Assembly (NCBI GenBank): GCA_940671915.1
Contig: CALNVZ010003430.1
Coordinates: forward strand, 20,170,140 to 20,234,139
Direction: 5' to 3'
Length of the DNA stretch: 64,000 bases
Origin: Paracentrotus lividus
Lineage: Eukaryota > Echinodermata > Echinoidea > Camarodonta > Echinidae
Shown: in pieces, positions 35,461 through 47,430 of the stretch
How the letters are laid out: each line of letters starts with the position of its first letter
Position numbering within the stretch: the first letter of the stretch is position 1
Translations under genes and position numbers: made by a program
Notes under the pieces: generated by a model
Database searches by the model: none
The model's input: only the letters and a program-made list of their open reading frames with translations
What the model was told of the DNA's origin: nothing

Positions 35461-36595
35461 ACCATAAATAAGCCTTTGTGAGTCTAAGATAAAGCTCAAC
35501 ACTCGAATGGAAAATAAAGGATCAAAATGACCCCATTTTGACCGGGAAACTATATTGCCATCTTGCACAGCCCCATTTGACCCGGTATGGCGTATGGCCC
35601 ACATAAGTTTTAGTAAGCGACCTAAACAACTACCCTCGGCTATACCAACCAACTAACAAACCATTCAACGAACCAAAAATGATCAACCATCAACAATTTT
35701 AATGAATCTATCAGAAATTCATTCAATAATGACGTATTTCCTGTGCAATCAACTACTGAAAGAAATTGATTAGTCTATCATTATAACAATCTGGAATATA
35801 TACAACGCATAATTATATGCAATCATAAACAATGCTTTTCGTTCTTGTCAAAACAAATAACATTTGAAATATAATATTAAAATTTTACTTCGTTCTCGTT
35901 AATCAACTAATCATAAAACTCTGCTTTTACTCGTTTGATAAAAACACTTTCATCATCATCAGATCTTTTGTAATGCTCTCTATATATTCCACATTTTATA
36001 CAACTTAAAAACATTTGAAAATTACAGTACATTAAAAATGCATGAATAATTTGAAAAAAATACAATCATCAAATACAATTATTGACAGCTTAAAATCTTC
36101 AAAAATGAATAGATATTTCATAAATGCTGGGGTGTTTAAAGGTGTCGAATGACATTTTAACAACAGATACTTTACCTTTACCAAGATCTTTTCTATTTAA
36201 AAAATTTTTTTTTTAACGGAAAATGTATTTTCTTCTTTTTATTTGTCCATTTATATATAGACACTATAATAATTGTTGTTCTTCTTTTATTGCTTCACAG
36301 TTCCATGTGTTCAGAATTAAAAAGTATCAATTAGAAATAATGGAAAATAAGTGTTTATAATACACTACAACTAATTAAAATATTATCTTGATTTCCTGAA
36401 CATATAAAGTTACATTCGTCAACTGGACTTTACCTAAATCAGCCTGTGAGACTATATACAGAGTCATGATATTTAGAGCCATCACGACCCTCTGTTTCTG
36501 GTATTTACACCATGAAATAAGGTTTCTACAAACATTTCTAATGAGTTTCTTTATTTAAAAAAATGTTAAAAAACACAGTATAAGTCATTAGGCAC
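35461..36595. other. Non-coding, nothing recognised
   Basis: AT-rich sequence without exon signals, tRNA-like boxes or inverted ends. Confidence 0.4.
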
Positions 36596-36597
36596 AC

Positions 36598-36870
36598 TGT
36601 AAAAAATAATATGCTCCTTTGTAATTATTCCATGATTTTCTTAAGTAGATTTAACTTAAAAAGGACAACATTAAAATTAAAACATTCAAATTAAGTCTTA
36701 TTAACTCAAAATTTAAGTGTCGTTGAATTTACTCATTTTTTTTTTTTTAAAGGTACATTCAGGAAAATTCAAGTACTTCTAACTTGCTTTGATTAAGTAA
36801 ATTTAACTTCAATTAAGCACATTTCTTTTAAATACTTATTACTTAAAATATCAAGTTAAATGTACTATAT
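36598..36870. repeat. Possible remnant of a CACTGTAAAAAA element
   Basis: It begins CACTGTAAAAAATAATATGC and contains many TTAAGT/ACTTAA strings in both orientations, like the interior of CACTG-type elements. No right-hand end and no TA on the left, so it is at best truncated. Confidence 0.35.
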
Positions 36871-37063
36871 TTCAATTAACGCTTTATTTACATATTACAT
36901 GAATATTCATTAAGAGCAAGTAAATGTTCAAAATTTTAGATAACTGTCATATATATTTGTGCTTGAAATTGTTTTGGATTAGGGTGTGTAAAAAAGTTCA
37001 ATTTTTGTTAAAGCAAAGAAAGAGCAACATTAAAAAGCAACTCAGTAGTATAGGTGTATATAT

Positions 37064-37440
37064 ACCTCTATCCTCATAAATAGCTCTATTGTTCTAAACA
37101 ATAGAAATATGAAATATAATCCGATTATAAATATTAATCCCCTAGAGAATAAAGGAACTTAAAATTATGAAAATATGAATCATAAAAATATGAAATATGA
37201 TCCCAAGAACAATAGAAATATGAATTATGGAAATATGAAATATGAAAAATTAAATTTTGAACAATTGAAATCCCATCCTCATAATTCATATTTCATATTT
37301 CATACACATCTGTGATGACATATTTCATATTTTTATGATTCATATTTTCAGGCGGTTCTCTAGGGATTAATAGTTATAATCGGATCTTATTTCATATTTC
37401 TATTGTTTAGAACAAAAGAGCTATTTATGAGGATAGAGAA
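37064..37440. repeat. 377-bp palindrome
   Basis: The left arm CTCTATCCTCATAAATAGCT and onward (TTGTTCTAAACAATAGAAAT, ATCCGATTATAA, TTAATCCC) is repeated inverted at 37340-37440. Inner ATGAAATATGA/TCATATTTCAT strings extend the fold to the centre near 37250. It is a complete hairpin in RNA or single-stranded DNA, probably a fold-back MITE. Confidence 0.7.
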
Positions 37441-37444
37441 ACAC

Positions 37445-38850
37445 CTTTTTAATGACGACGTAGTTTTGTAGAGTTTTGTAGTTTGAAAAATGGACAAGTC
37501 AAAACAGGTATGACATGGAGTCATCAGAGTGAGAGATGACAATAGAGGGATTACCGACCCAGATTAAAAGAAAACCCCAAAACAAAGGAACGGCAACCAT
37601 CACAGCTGAGTGACAGAGCCAGAGAAAAGACAAGGGTCGTAATCAGGATACAAAAGAGAAGATGACGGAGTGACACCTACAACATTATCCTCAAAGTGCC
37701 CCTGTCAAAAAGAATTGAACTTGAATATCATCCTTATTGTCATTGTTCTACAGGGCATTGACAACATTTTGTTACTTTGATAGACAGGATGATGGCTCCA
37801 ACGAAAAAAATGAACTGGTCATGGATTATCGAAAATACTACGATTGGATTCGTTCCACTTGAACTAACACTCATGATTCTTCCTTTATTCGTTTCTTGAA
37901 ATATATCTAGATGTGTTGCACTTGAATAAATCAAAATTATTTGTTAAATTGTGAATAGGCCTAAGTCGATGCATGAAAGATTTTGAGAAAATGTCATCTT
38001 TTGTTGCGGGAATATTTTCCCCGCTATTTTTTACACTAAGTTTGTACATTCCATATGACAATGCATTCAAAGTATTATATTCATTATAATACCAAAGTAA
38101 AATCCACAGATTGAATGGTATTTATGGTTATGAGACATGGAAACAAAATATCAGGATCAAATCCAAAACTATATTAAGAGGATAGTCAGGGCAAGACGAA
38201 AATATGTATAAATCGACTTGTAAAATGCAAAATACTCCAATTTAAAGGAATTGAGTAACTTGGGGAGGTTTGCAAAAATCTGAGGGGTCCTACATGCTGT
38301 AAGGGCATGCAATAATGTTTTAAGAGAAAACCCTTAACATCTTATTTTCCCCTACATAAACTACATTGTCAAATTAATTTAGGTACGCTTATGACTAATT
38401 ATAAAATCCTTCTAATCATTAAAACGTTTTCATCTATTCATAATTTCGTCATTGTATTATTTTAGGGTTTCGTCGTGTCGCCCTTTTGTTCCCGGCTATC
38501 GAGTCCAGTAGTCTAATTAGAGGTCTGCACCCTTATTGGTCGCTGGCTTGTTGGTCTCTCAAAGTAGCCATCTGACTCCCATGGATCATCTGTATGTTCT
38601 TGATTAATTATACCGATCTGATGACAAATTAAAAAGAAAACAAAGAAAATTAATGTACTTTTATATTGATTTTTAAACAAAAAGATATACTAAGCAGACT
38701 TTTAGAAATTGAACATTGACTAACGCCATTATGACACTTTTGGGGCAATCAATTCGTGCCACTTCGTGGCTCGTTCCTTGAAGTTCTTGAAGTGCGTGCC
38801 AAATTTTCCGATGCAATTATCATGCAGTTGGATTTGGTTTCTATGGAAAG
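37445..38850. other. Non-coding, nothing recognised
   Basis: No convincing exon, tRNA-like box or inverted repeat. Confidence 0.4.
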
Positions 38851-38859
38851 CCACGATGA

Positions 38860-38950
38860 CAAAATAGCTACGGATGTCTCAGCTCCTCTCCGAATACGGA
38901 GAGGAGGAGACCATGAGTCACCTCCTACAATGCCCTCTTCTGCCTAACAC
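38860..38950 (+). pseudogene. Relic of a LINE C-terminal region
   Basis: In one plus-strand frame a short stretch reads EYGEEEETMSHLLQCPLLPN. This resembles the cysteine-histidine segment (C..C..H....C) found near the C-terminus of many non-LTR retrotransposon polyproteins, with the first cysteines lost. Only about 25 codons are recognisable. Confidence 0.35.
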
Positions 38951-39361
38951 CGGTTCCCAAGCCGATTTTATTACTTTTTCGTCTAATGGATTTGCCTGCG
39001 TTCAGTATTCAATGGGTACAGTCTGAATCAGATTCTTATTTCTCTAACAATCATAAACACAAATTACGATCTTTCAAATGTACAATTATACAGAACAATG
39101 AGAGAAAGGACTGGAGAAGATGAAGCTCATTCCGTGTTTTAACGGGGCATACGAACGTTTTACAAATTGCGATTGGGGAAAATCCAACAGTAATTTGTTT
39201 TGTAGGTAACAAAAACTTTTTTTTTTTTAACGGTTTTTGGACTTTCTTAAATCGCAATTCGCACAACGTTAAAAATATCTCCTATCGTATTGCGAAAGAT
39301 AGAACATCTAATAGTCATCCGTTCTGCAATTAATGGGTTTCTGGGACGAACACAGTAGAAT

Positions 39362-39440
39362 TATGGGGTGTTTCAGTCGGAAAGAGCGCCAGTCTAGCAA
39401 TCTGGAGGTCTCGGGTTCAAATCCCGCTGGAATCTCATTT
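39362..39440 (+). repeat. tRNA-like sequence (SINE head or decayed tRNA)
   Basis: TTTCAGTCGGAAAGAGCGCC has an A-box/D-arm form, CCAGT-CTAGCAA-TCTGG an anticodon-arm form with AGC, and CGGGTTCAAATCCCG is a proper T-arm. The acceptor stem does not pair, and one anticodon-stem pair is a mismatch, so it is unlikely to be a functional tRNA. Confidence 0.5.
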
Positions 39441-39625
39441 TCTTCTCTTTTTTTTTTCAAAATAGAGATAAACAAAGGTAAAAAAAAAATATTACAAAAA
39501 AGTTAAAAGAAAGGGAAAATCAAATGGAAAATATAAAATGATATTGTGTTTATATAACATGATAATTGTGTGTATAATATACCTCTTCCAGCTTCGGACG
39601 AATATGGGAAAGAATCATAATCATC

Positions 39626-39927
39626 TTAATCCTTGTCTTCAACCGTAGTAGGTCCGGTCACAGACTGTGTTGTGATTTCTATAGGTTCGGTAGGTTCAGA
39701 GTGGACTGGAGTAGGCGGTGTGCAGCTATGACCGCTGTCGCAGACGCATAAGCTGATGTCGAGGGTCCTCAGTTCGAGCTCCCCTGAGCTGGTGAACTTA
39801 TCAGCAGGGTTATGACCCTTTGTTAACACGTCAACGGTTCCTTTGGTTAGGCAGCCATCCCCGGACGGTAGACCAACCGAAGCGGGGAATCCGCACTTGC
39901 GCTCCTTCTGTTGTATCGATCGCGGTA
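39626..39927 (-). CDS. Exon 3 (last), small secreted cysteine-rich protein
   Basis: Minus strand: an acceptor (TTCACCTGATAG) precedes 39927. The exon starts with two bases that complete a phase-1 codon and runs 99 codons to TAA at 39628-39626. It carries five of the eight mature cysteines: KCGFP, GCLTK, the pair in SLCVCDSGHSC, and the last C before a Pro/Thr/Glu-rich tail ending TTVEDKD. A CxC after a hydrophobic-alternating strand (LELRTLDISL) is reminiscent of cystine-knot cytokines, but I recognise no family. The exon sits about 37 nt from a large (AAAT)n array in the preceding intron. Confidence 0.65.
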
Positions 39928-39963
39928 CTATCAGGTGAAACAATCGGGTAAAATGATAACAAC

Positions 39964-40260
<297 letters not shown>

Positions 40261-40399
40261 GGAATTAAGTGAAGAGAGAAAAAACATTAAATTGTATGTA
40301 TTGTCATATTTCATGCATGACCATAGGAGTTATCGACCATTTTTTGGGTGTATATTCTGAAAGAGAACTTATCCCTTTTCATTCCTGAGAGCAGTTTCG

Positions 40400-40455
40400 C
40401 ATTTAAATAATAATAATAATAATAGTTACATTTATATAGCGCTTAATACATTTCT
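40400..40455. repeat. (AAT)n with TTTATATAGCGC motif
   Basis: Six AAT-type units followed by ACATTTATATAGCGCTTAAT, a string common to SINE-type repeats of marine animals. A weaker relative (TTTATATTGCGCC) is at 41110. The rest of the repeat is not recognisable. Confidence 0.45.
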
Positions 40456-41199
40456 CCCCGACATCACGAAAATGTTTCGTTTATACTTCTCGCAGAGAAG
40501 GTGAATATGGGAGGTGAAGGTTGGAGACGTGTGAAATATTCTCATCCAATATGGGTTTCTAGTGTTCGGAAAGTATTTAAAATCGATAATTTAGATCGAA
40601 CGGTAAAAAAAGAGGTTTAAATGAAGACACTGTACGCCTGCCTATACCACCCCCGATCCTCCTCCCCCAGTAAGAAGCAATCTCGTCCCGCCGAAAAAAG
40701 ACGTCCCCACCACGTTCACGGAGCGATTTACGCACGCATTAGGACAAATACCCCAATGACACCCCCCCCCCCCCAGAAATAGGATTAGGGTTAGGCTGGT
40801 GTAGGGTTATGGAATAAGTTTTTGGCGGGGTAGTTGTCCGGGGGTAATTGTCCAAAGGGTTATTCTCTCTTAGAACCATTTACGCCTATGTCGTTACTTA
40901 CCCGATTTATAAATAATTGTCATGTTTACAATCACGGTCAAACAGCTGCCTTCCTTGCATATCTGATCCACTGGCTTGTCACAGGGCACCTCAGAAGGAT
41001 CCACCGGGAGCGGGAAGTTGTCTGAGGTTGTTTCCATGCATGTACCACAAATTATATCATTTCCTATTTTGATTAAAATGATGATAATATCTGGTTATGA
41101 TAATGAATATTTATATTGCGCCTAATATAATTTTTTTATATATTGCTTTTCTCGGTTAAATGCTCATAACGCTTTTCAGATTATTAGTAACCCATTTTT

Positions 41200-41403
41200 C
41201 AAAGGATTCAATTCCATACTTGCAGGCTCCCATTTTTAGGCGCCTATATGGAATTATCCTCCCGGGTACACATTTGCCCAAGTATGGAGCAGTGAAGCAA
41301 ATGTAAACAGAATGCTTGCCCACGGACATAAGTGTCGGTGCCTGGTATCGAACCCACGACCTTTGCATCACCAGTCAAGTCATACGATCACTAGACTGCG
41401 ACA
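41200..41403 (-). mobile_element. tRNA-derived SINE in intron 2
   Basis: On the minus strand a tRNA-like head (GTCGCAGTCTAGTGATCG as A box, GTGGGTTCGATACC as B box) is followed by ATGTCCGTGGGCAAGC and a CCCGGGAGGA body. This is the arrangement of tRNA-SINEs with a CTTGGGCAAG-type body. It has the same orientation as the host gene. Confidence 0.6.
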
Positions 41404-41861
41404 TTTCTTAACAACATTAAATTAGATGTTGAAGATTTGTCGAAGAGAATGGAGAAAATACAAGTTATCCAGCCGTAAAATAAACTATTCTGAATCTCCT
41501 CAATACGGTCTGTATAATAAGAATGGTTCAAGCGGGGTATGAAATCATCTCAAACAATGTTTGTATGTGGTACCAAATTAAAACCAAAAGATTTTTCTTG
41601 CTAATATTTTTTATTTTGTGTAATTTTTGTATAGACAAAAGAGTCAAAAGAGAATCTTAATTACACAAGTCCTTTGTTCAGAGAAATCATGTGCGAAACT
41701 GGCACAAATCCGTTGAAACAGCACTTACATTTTTTGCTTGATTGTAGAAAACTTATCTTATCTCAAGATCTACAGCACTAAATGAGATGAAAAATTGCTG
41801 AAGAAGGTCTGTATTTCCTGCATAATGGAATTACTCATCACGACTATTTCATATAGCTCTA

Positions 41862-42361
41862 AAAACTGAAGTGCTCTTTTTAGCACTTCAGGGGCTGAAA
41901 TCAGCACTTTTTAAGAGCTTGTATAGTGACTGCACTCAAAGTGCTGTTTTAGCACGTTCACGTACGTGAGCTGAACTTTCAGCAAAAATGGGCAAAAAAT
42001 GGCGTGACTTCGTTAGGATTCGAACCAGGGTCCCCTGGATGAGAAGCGCTTAGACCAATTCACACATCATGCTAGCTAGCAGATCATATAGTTTCGTGAT
42101 GAACTTTCTTCAAAGTTCCCATAATTATCTACTATGCTTTCATAATTCAAGCAAGTTTGGGAGATCTCCGGTGGTCTATTGGTAACTCAGCGGTACTCTT
42201 CCATGTCTAGGTGAACCCGGTTCGAATCCCATACCGACATTGAACATTTTTTTGTTGATAAATTAGCACTTGGGTAAGTGCTAAAACAGCACTTCAGGTG
42301 CTGAATTAGCTCTTCGAGTGCAGTCACTATACGAGCACCCATAAATTAGCACTTCAGTTTT
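41862..42361. mobile_element. 500-bp TA-flanked palindrome with a tRNA-like sequence in each arm
   Basis: The ends AAAACTGAAGTGCT and AGCACTTCAGTTTT are inverted and flanked by TA (41860-41861 and 42362-42363). Just inside, ATAGTGACTGCACTC and GAGTGCAGTCACTAT pair, as do CTGTTTTAGCAC and GTGCTAAAACAG. Nearer the centre each arm has a tRNA-like stretch in opposite orientation: minus strand 42001-42058 (TTGGTCTAAGCGCTTC, CTGGTTCGAATCC) and plus strand 42168-42235 (TGGTCTATTGGTAACTC, CCGGTTCGAATCC). It lies in intron 2 of the secreted-protein gene. Confidence 0.75.
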
Positions 42362-42427
42362 TATAATGTACCTACCACATGCAAAAATACACTACCAGCC
42401 TATACGAAGAGGCTTGAATCTTCATAC

Positions 42428-42436
<9 letters not shown>

Positions 42437-42459
<23 letters not shown>

Positions 42460-42460
42460 T
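42437..42460. repeat. Poly-A tract
   Basis: A run of more than 20 A just downstream of the exon 2 donor on the gene strand, where it reads poly-T. Confidence 0.9.
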
Positions 42461-42501
42461 TCTACTTGTAACGTTCTATTTGATACAGACTGTATATTTA
42501 C

Positions 42502-42696
42502 CTTCAGGATTTTCGCACACGTAAGTATGTGTCACTTTCTCGAGTCCTGGGACGTCTTTCAACCACCATGCCTCTTCTTTGGTGATCAGTCTGGGTATCA
42601 TGGGAACGGTCTGTCCATCCTGTAGTATCGCATTACCACATGAAAGTTTCTGGGTTTTGATAGGGCAGCTATCAGGCTCAGTGGCCACATGATCAG
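42502..42696 (-). CDS. Exon 2, small secreted cysteine-rich protein
   Basis: Minus strand: an acceptor (GGTTTTTAG) before 42696 and a donor (GAAG then GTAAAT) after 42502. The 195-nt exon is symmetrical, phase 1 at both ends, as is usual for extracellular modules. It encodes about 65 residues starting DHVATEPDSCPIKTQ, with three cysteines (DSCPIK, KLSCGN, YVCENP) and a WWLKDVPGLEKV segment. A reading that continues straight through the acceptor gives a hydrophobic leader, but the upstream exon at 44209-44263 supplies a better signal peptide in phase. Confidence 0.65.
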
Positions 42697-44208
42697 CTAA
42701 AAACCAAACAACAAAACAAACAAATAAAACGAAATGGATGATGTACGGTTTCATGAGATGAAGAGTGTTGCGGGTTTTCAAGCCACATATGGCCACATGT
42801 CATGAGTTGGGTGGAAAATGCGTTACATGTCCAAAAAATCGGAGAAATGTGCATTGTCACAATCAAACATCTCTAGTTTCTTAGTTGTAAGTCAGACATG
42901 TATAAAAGTATATATATATTGAAAGCAGAGATTGAAAGGAGGATGATTAACATATTTTTGTGCCTGTTTAAGGTGTGTCATAAAAGCTATACAGAGTGTT
43001 ACAGGAAAAATGGTTTGAAAAACTTCACAATTTTACCGGCGAATAATTTCTTAATCTTTTCACCAAATGAAATTAATCATAGTGGATTGTGTAAATAAGA
43101 CGCTGTACTTCTAAAAAATATAAACTTGTAATACAAAATTATTTTTTCTAACCGCGCTACAGGGTGTCAAAAACGAAGAAAAAATAGTGCAAAAAAGGGC
43201 ATAAATCCTGTCTATTACATTTGGATTACAACTCAAACAAAGTTTATTGCAAGTAATATGTTTCGACTTAATTATGTATTTACATGCATGAAAAGAAAAT
43301 GGCGAAAAATGACAATTATTGTTATAAAATTGCATGTGACAATTTTTGATGCCTGCAATGCATTGTCTATGAGGATGTGTGCATTAAGTATGTTTCAATT
43401 GATTAATCAATTGATTTAATTAATTTTTAAAAATCTTCTTCACATTTATCTAAAACCACATAAATTCCCAAGAGAATGATATATCACTCAACCCATAAGA
43501 CCAATTGGCTGCAAAGATATAACGCAGCAAACAATAAGAAAGTAACAACAATGGGAATTCCCTATGCTTTAACACGTGCCTCCACCGTAGGATCCTCCAC
43601 CGTAGGATCCTCCACCCCTGACCCTACTCCACTAAAAGTATCTTTGTATCAAAACTATGAGCATGAAGAAGCTGAAACTTCACAGACATGTAGCCTGATA
43701 AATTATCTACAATATGAATTATTGCACAGCTTATGACTGTACATCATTTTCATGCTATGTGAAAAAATGTGATAATTTTCCCTCCAAAATGTAACGCCTC
43801 CACCCTTTTACAATACCCCAACTTGTGACACATGGCCATATTGACATGGAATGGAATTGGCATGGAAAAAACAAAAAAGGGGGGAAAAATACAAACACAA
43901 AACAAAACAAACAAAAACAAACGATTAAACCAAAACCAATATGGCTTTATAAGATTCCATTTAACAGAGTTAACATTCTTCAATATTTTTATAAAGAGTC
44001 GCATGTCTTTAACGAGTGAACGTGAACAACTTGCAATTGACCTGAAATAACTTATTTGATATGATAATTGATATGAATTTTGTATATTTGTAATGAAAAT
44101 ATATATGTGGAAATAATTGGAAAACACTCAATTCATTTCAATACTGACACCCCGTTAAAAGACATTTTTTTCTATCTATTTTTTTTTAGTTTCTAAGGCA
44201 GAACTTAC
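42697..44208. other. Intron 1 of the secreted-protein gene
   Basis: AT-rich. It contains a short tandem GTAGGATCCTCCACC repeat at about 43590-43612 and an A/C-rich run at 43865-43925. No other exon or mobile element is recognised. Confidence 0.5.
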
Positions 44209-44263
44209 CAAAGAAAAGAAAGCAAAGAGTGAAAAATTTGTTTCCACTTTGTCGGGTGAACAT
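44209..44263 (-). CDS. Exon 1, signal peptide of the secreted protein
   Basis: Minus strand: ATG at 44263 followed by MFTRQSGNKFFTLCFLFF, then one base and a consensus donor (G then GTAAGT). A charged start and a hydrophobic FFTLCFLFF core make a good signal peptide, and phase 1 matches exon 2. The joined product would be 183 residues: signal peptide, eight-cysteine region of about 130 residues, acidic Pro/Thr tail. A TATATAG at about 44347-44353, some 85 nt upstream of the ATG, is a possible TATA box. Confidence 0.6.
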
Positions 44264-44359
44264 TGTATTTGGCAAGTTGATTCAATCATCGAGTGCTCAT
44301 CAGAAATTAGTAGCAATATTCAATCTTACTCTGTCTGCAAATTAATGACTATATACAAC

Positions 44360-45290
44360 TTTCATTTCGACAACGTTTTTGTGATATGATCGAGTCGCAA
44401 TGTGTCGCCTCAAGCCCCGTTGCATAAACCTTTATATTTCTGGTTACTCTTTCATCGATGGTAATTACCATAATGCAACCTCCTAAGTAGTGTAGTCTTA
44501 TCATACAGACTCATTTGGATGATAACGTGCACTTTTTCATTACTCAATCAGTTCGCACTGCGATAATTATGTTAACAAGTAGCAAAACAAATATTATTTT
44601 GATGAAAAAATTTTAGTTTCCCAATACAAAATTAAATTATAGGTTAACTTATAGACTTTGTTGTTAACTGTTTTCTCAAAAGGTGTGTTTTAAGACTAGC
44701 AAATTATAACACACAGTCTATTAGAGTGTTATTCAGTTCGCTCTCGCTTTAAAAGATATTATAATTCATTACTTTGCATCCTAGGTTGATGTTCACTATT
44801 ACCAGTATAACGAAAACGGTAAAATGTAATTTTTACAAATTGAAATAAGTGAACCTTTTGATCGATGCAAATTAACTTCCCTTTTTTTTTTTCGCTGACA
44901 TTGTAAGAGTGAAGCCCATGAGAGCATACAATATTTTGGATGACACAGTTTGCCAATATACGGTTGCCATGGAAACATACAATGTTACACCCTCATAAAT
45001 ATGTATCAAATATTTGCAATATTCTTTTGGGGATCATTATAATCATCAATCTTTATTGTTTTCATAATTTCGTTATTATTATTTACCACCTTCTACTACA
45101 GCAGCAAATATCATGTAGTTATAACATTTGGCTTAAAAAAGTAGACGAATTAAATGATAAGAGAAATACAAATTTCAGTACTAGAAACATTGAACATGAT
45201 GATTGAGATATACAGTAAAATTTGTTCTAGAGGCGAATTAAAAGGGGAGGAATATATGAGGATAGAACAGTGCAATATTTACTCTTCAGA
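44360..45290. other. Upstream flank of the secreted-protein gene
   Basis: AT-rich with no recognised exon or repeat. A promoter is expected at its left side, but only the TATA-like string near 44350 is visible. Confidence 0.4.
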
Positions 45291-45516
45291 CATTTTACAT
45301 GCAGAACATCTAGCAATAAAATCCTTTGCTGTCGTTAATATCAGGTAGTTTCGTTTTTACGATATCATTTGTCTTTTCTTTAAGCGCCATTTGAAAGGGA
45401 TATTAAGGTGTTATTACAATCTTTCACTGCGTCATTTTGGTAAGTATAATACACTCTATCTTGTAATGCACATTGAGAAGAAATCGTGACAGGAAAAGGC
45501 CTTTTGAAAATATTAA

Positions 45517-46098
45517 AGGGGAATTATCCCCTCAGAGAAATTTAGCTTCAGTGGATGGAGACAAACCCCAAAAACATATTGGGAAAGTTTGAGAAAAATC
45601 AGGCAATGAATAAGAGAGATATGAATTTTTAGATTTTGAGATCACTTATGATATGGAGATCCTCCAATTGGCAACGCGACCATGATGTGTGATGTAATGC
45701 AGGAAGATCTTTCCCATATCTATTGTGCACATTGTACTAAAATCCTCTTTTTTCTTTATTCTAAAGGGAGAATAAAGAATCTTTTTATGGGATGACTTGT
45801 AAATATATGAAAGTCATAATATATCATGAAAAGAAAAGCTGTTCTATCATTAGAATAAAATAAAGAGACATTAGGAATAGTTTTTGTGCACAACATATGG
45901 GGAGTTCTCCCTTCGTGACATCACAAAAGGTGACCGCGTTGCCAATGGGACATTTCCTATGTCATTAGAGATCTCAATATTCAAATACTCGTAACTTTCT
46001 TATCATTTATCCGATTTTCACCAAATCTTCACTAATGTGCTTATTTGATTTTTCTGCATCCACAGTAAGCCAACTATCTAAAAAGGGACAATTCTCCT
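45517..46098. mobile_element. 582-bp TTAA-flanked fold-back element, AGGGGAATTATCCC ends
   Basis: The left end AGGGGAATTATCCC and right end GGGACAATTCTCCT are inverted, with TTAA on both sides (45513-45516 and 46099-46102), the duplication typical of piggyBac or Kolobok-type insertion. The arms pair further inward (GGAGATCCTCCAATTGGCAA against TTGCCAATGGGACATTTCC; TGTGATGT/ACATCACA). No transposase. Confidence 0.7.
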
Positions 46099-46518
46099 TT
46101 AAGCTTTGGTTCATAGTGCGACAACTTCCGTGTGTGTATGTACATGTTTAACAGCCACATTACTGTCTAAATGTAAAATAGTTGGAAAGTGCTCAAAAAT
46201 GACAGGAAAAAAAATCACCTCGTGCCCCTGGATAGAAAATACAAGAAAATTCCTATGGGGGCGTAATCCGATGGCAGGGATATAAAAGAATAACACTGTA
46301 AGGATTTTAAATGCCGAGCATAGTAACAAAATCCTCTATTGTCGTTTATATCACGTATAATGTTTTTACGATATCAGTTATATTTATTAGGCGCCATTTG
46401 AAAATGATATCAAAATGATATTATGAACTTTCAACATGCAATTTTTAATGCTCTTGATATTTTAACATGCGTTACAAAAAAAAATTAAAATGAAGTGAAT
46501 TTAAACTCTTACAAAATG

Positions 46519-46980
46519 TTAAAGGGACAGTTCACACTAGAAACTAATTGTTTTTTTAAAAAGCAAAAAATAAAAAGTAAAATATCTGTGAAGGTTTGAA
46601 GAAAATCCACCAAAGAATAATTAAGTTGTGGATACTCAGTATTCAAACTTTTTATTTTTTGACATCACTTGCGAGCAGATCTTTAAGCTTTTGTGGTGTA
46701 AATTTCATTTTTTTTCTCCAGAATAATGTAAATCATTTCGCATATGCTGTTGATATTTCATAAAACCTACGTTTACCAACATGCCTCTAAGCAACGGATA
46801 TATTCCTTCATTAAGAACCATGGAAAAAAAATTAGAAAATTTACATACACAATATAAAATCAGAAGTCTAAATATTCATAACTTCATTGTTCTTTGATAA
46901 TTTTTTTTTCAACCTTCACTGATATTTTTGTTTTTTGTTGTCATAGTGACGGTTACTTTCAAGAGTCGCAACGATCTTGT
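46519..46980. repeat. AAAGGGACAGTTC element, one end only
   Basis: TTAAAGGGACAGTTCACACT starts a stretch with TGAAGGTTTGAAGAAAATCC and TTTGACATCACTTG strings parallel to those in the TTAA element just upstream. No right-hand end found, so it is truncated or decayed. Confidence 0.45.
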
Positions 46981-47210
46981 GATCCTCACATCTTTATGCA
47001 AAATAATATTTTCCTTTTCTTTTACCCAGTGGACTGTATGGAACAGTATAATAAAAGCAAGTAATTGATTTTACTAGATTTTGGCTGATGCATTTTGTTA
47101 TTGTTATGATATTGTGTTATTTTACCGTTATTCCTATACGACTGCAATTGTTTACTCTATCATTTGGAAACGGGATAAATAAGTACGGATTTCAAAGTTA
47201 AATGTATATA

Positions 47211-47387
47211 CAGAGTGAGTCAATAAAACTGTGTTATCATTTTGAAGTTGTCTTGTGAAAAGCATGAAGATTTAGTCATGTGTTTCATGACATGTCTTGG
47301 AAGAGCCATCCTCCTAGCATGATTGGTACCCTTTTCATTTGGAGCTTACCATGCATGACTGAATAACAGGCAATCTTCAGAAGACCA

Positions 47388-47430
<43 letters not shown>

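Larger units (their letters stand above)
45300..46980. repeat. Diverged ~1-kb tandem duplication
   Basis: The segments at 45300-45430 and 46312-46440 share AATAAAATCCT.TGCTGTCGTT / ACAAAATCCTCTATTGTCGT strings, TTTTTACGATATCA, GCGCCATTTGAAA and the order between them. Each is followed about 85-90 bp later by a TTAAAGGG sequence (45513 and 46519). So a unit carrying an AAAGGG element seems to have been duplicated long ago. Confidence 0.55.

Noticed and set aside
39362..39440. A functional tRNA-Ala(AGC) gene
   Set aside because: The acceptor stem does not pair and the anticodon stem has a mismatch; it is better read as a SINE head or decayed tRNA.
42476..42796. Single-exon reading of the secreted protein with its leader at 42700-42760
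   Set aside because: A hydrophobic leader is present in frame, but the acceptor at 42697 and the well-placed signal-peptide exon at 44209-44263 with matching phase and consensus donor fit better. The alternative start is not excluded.
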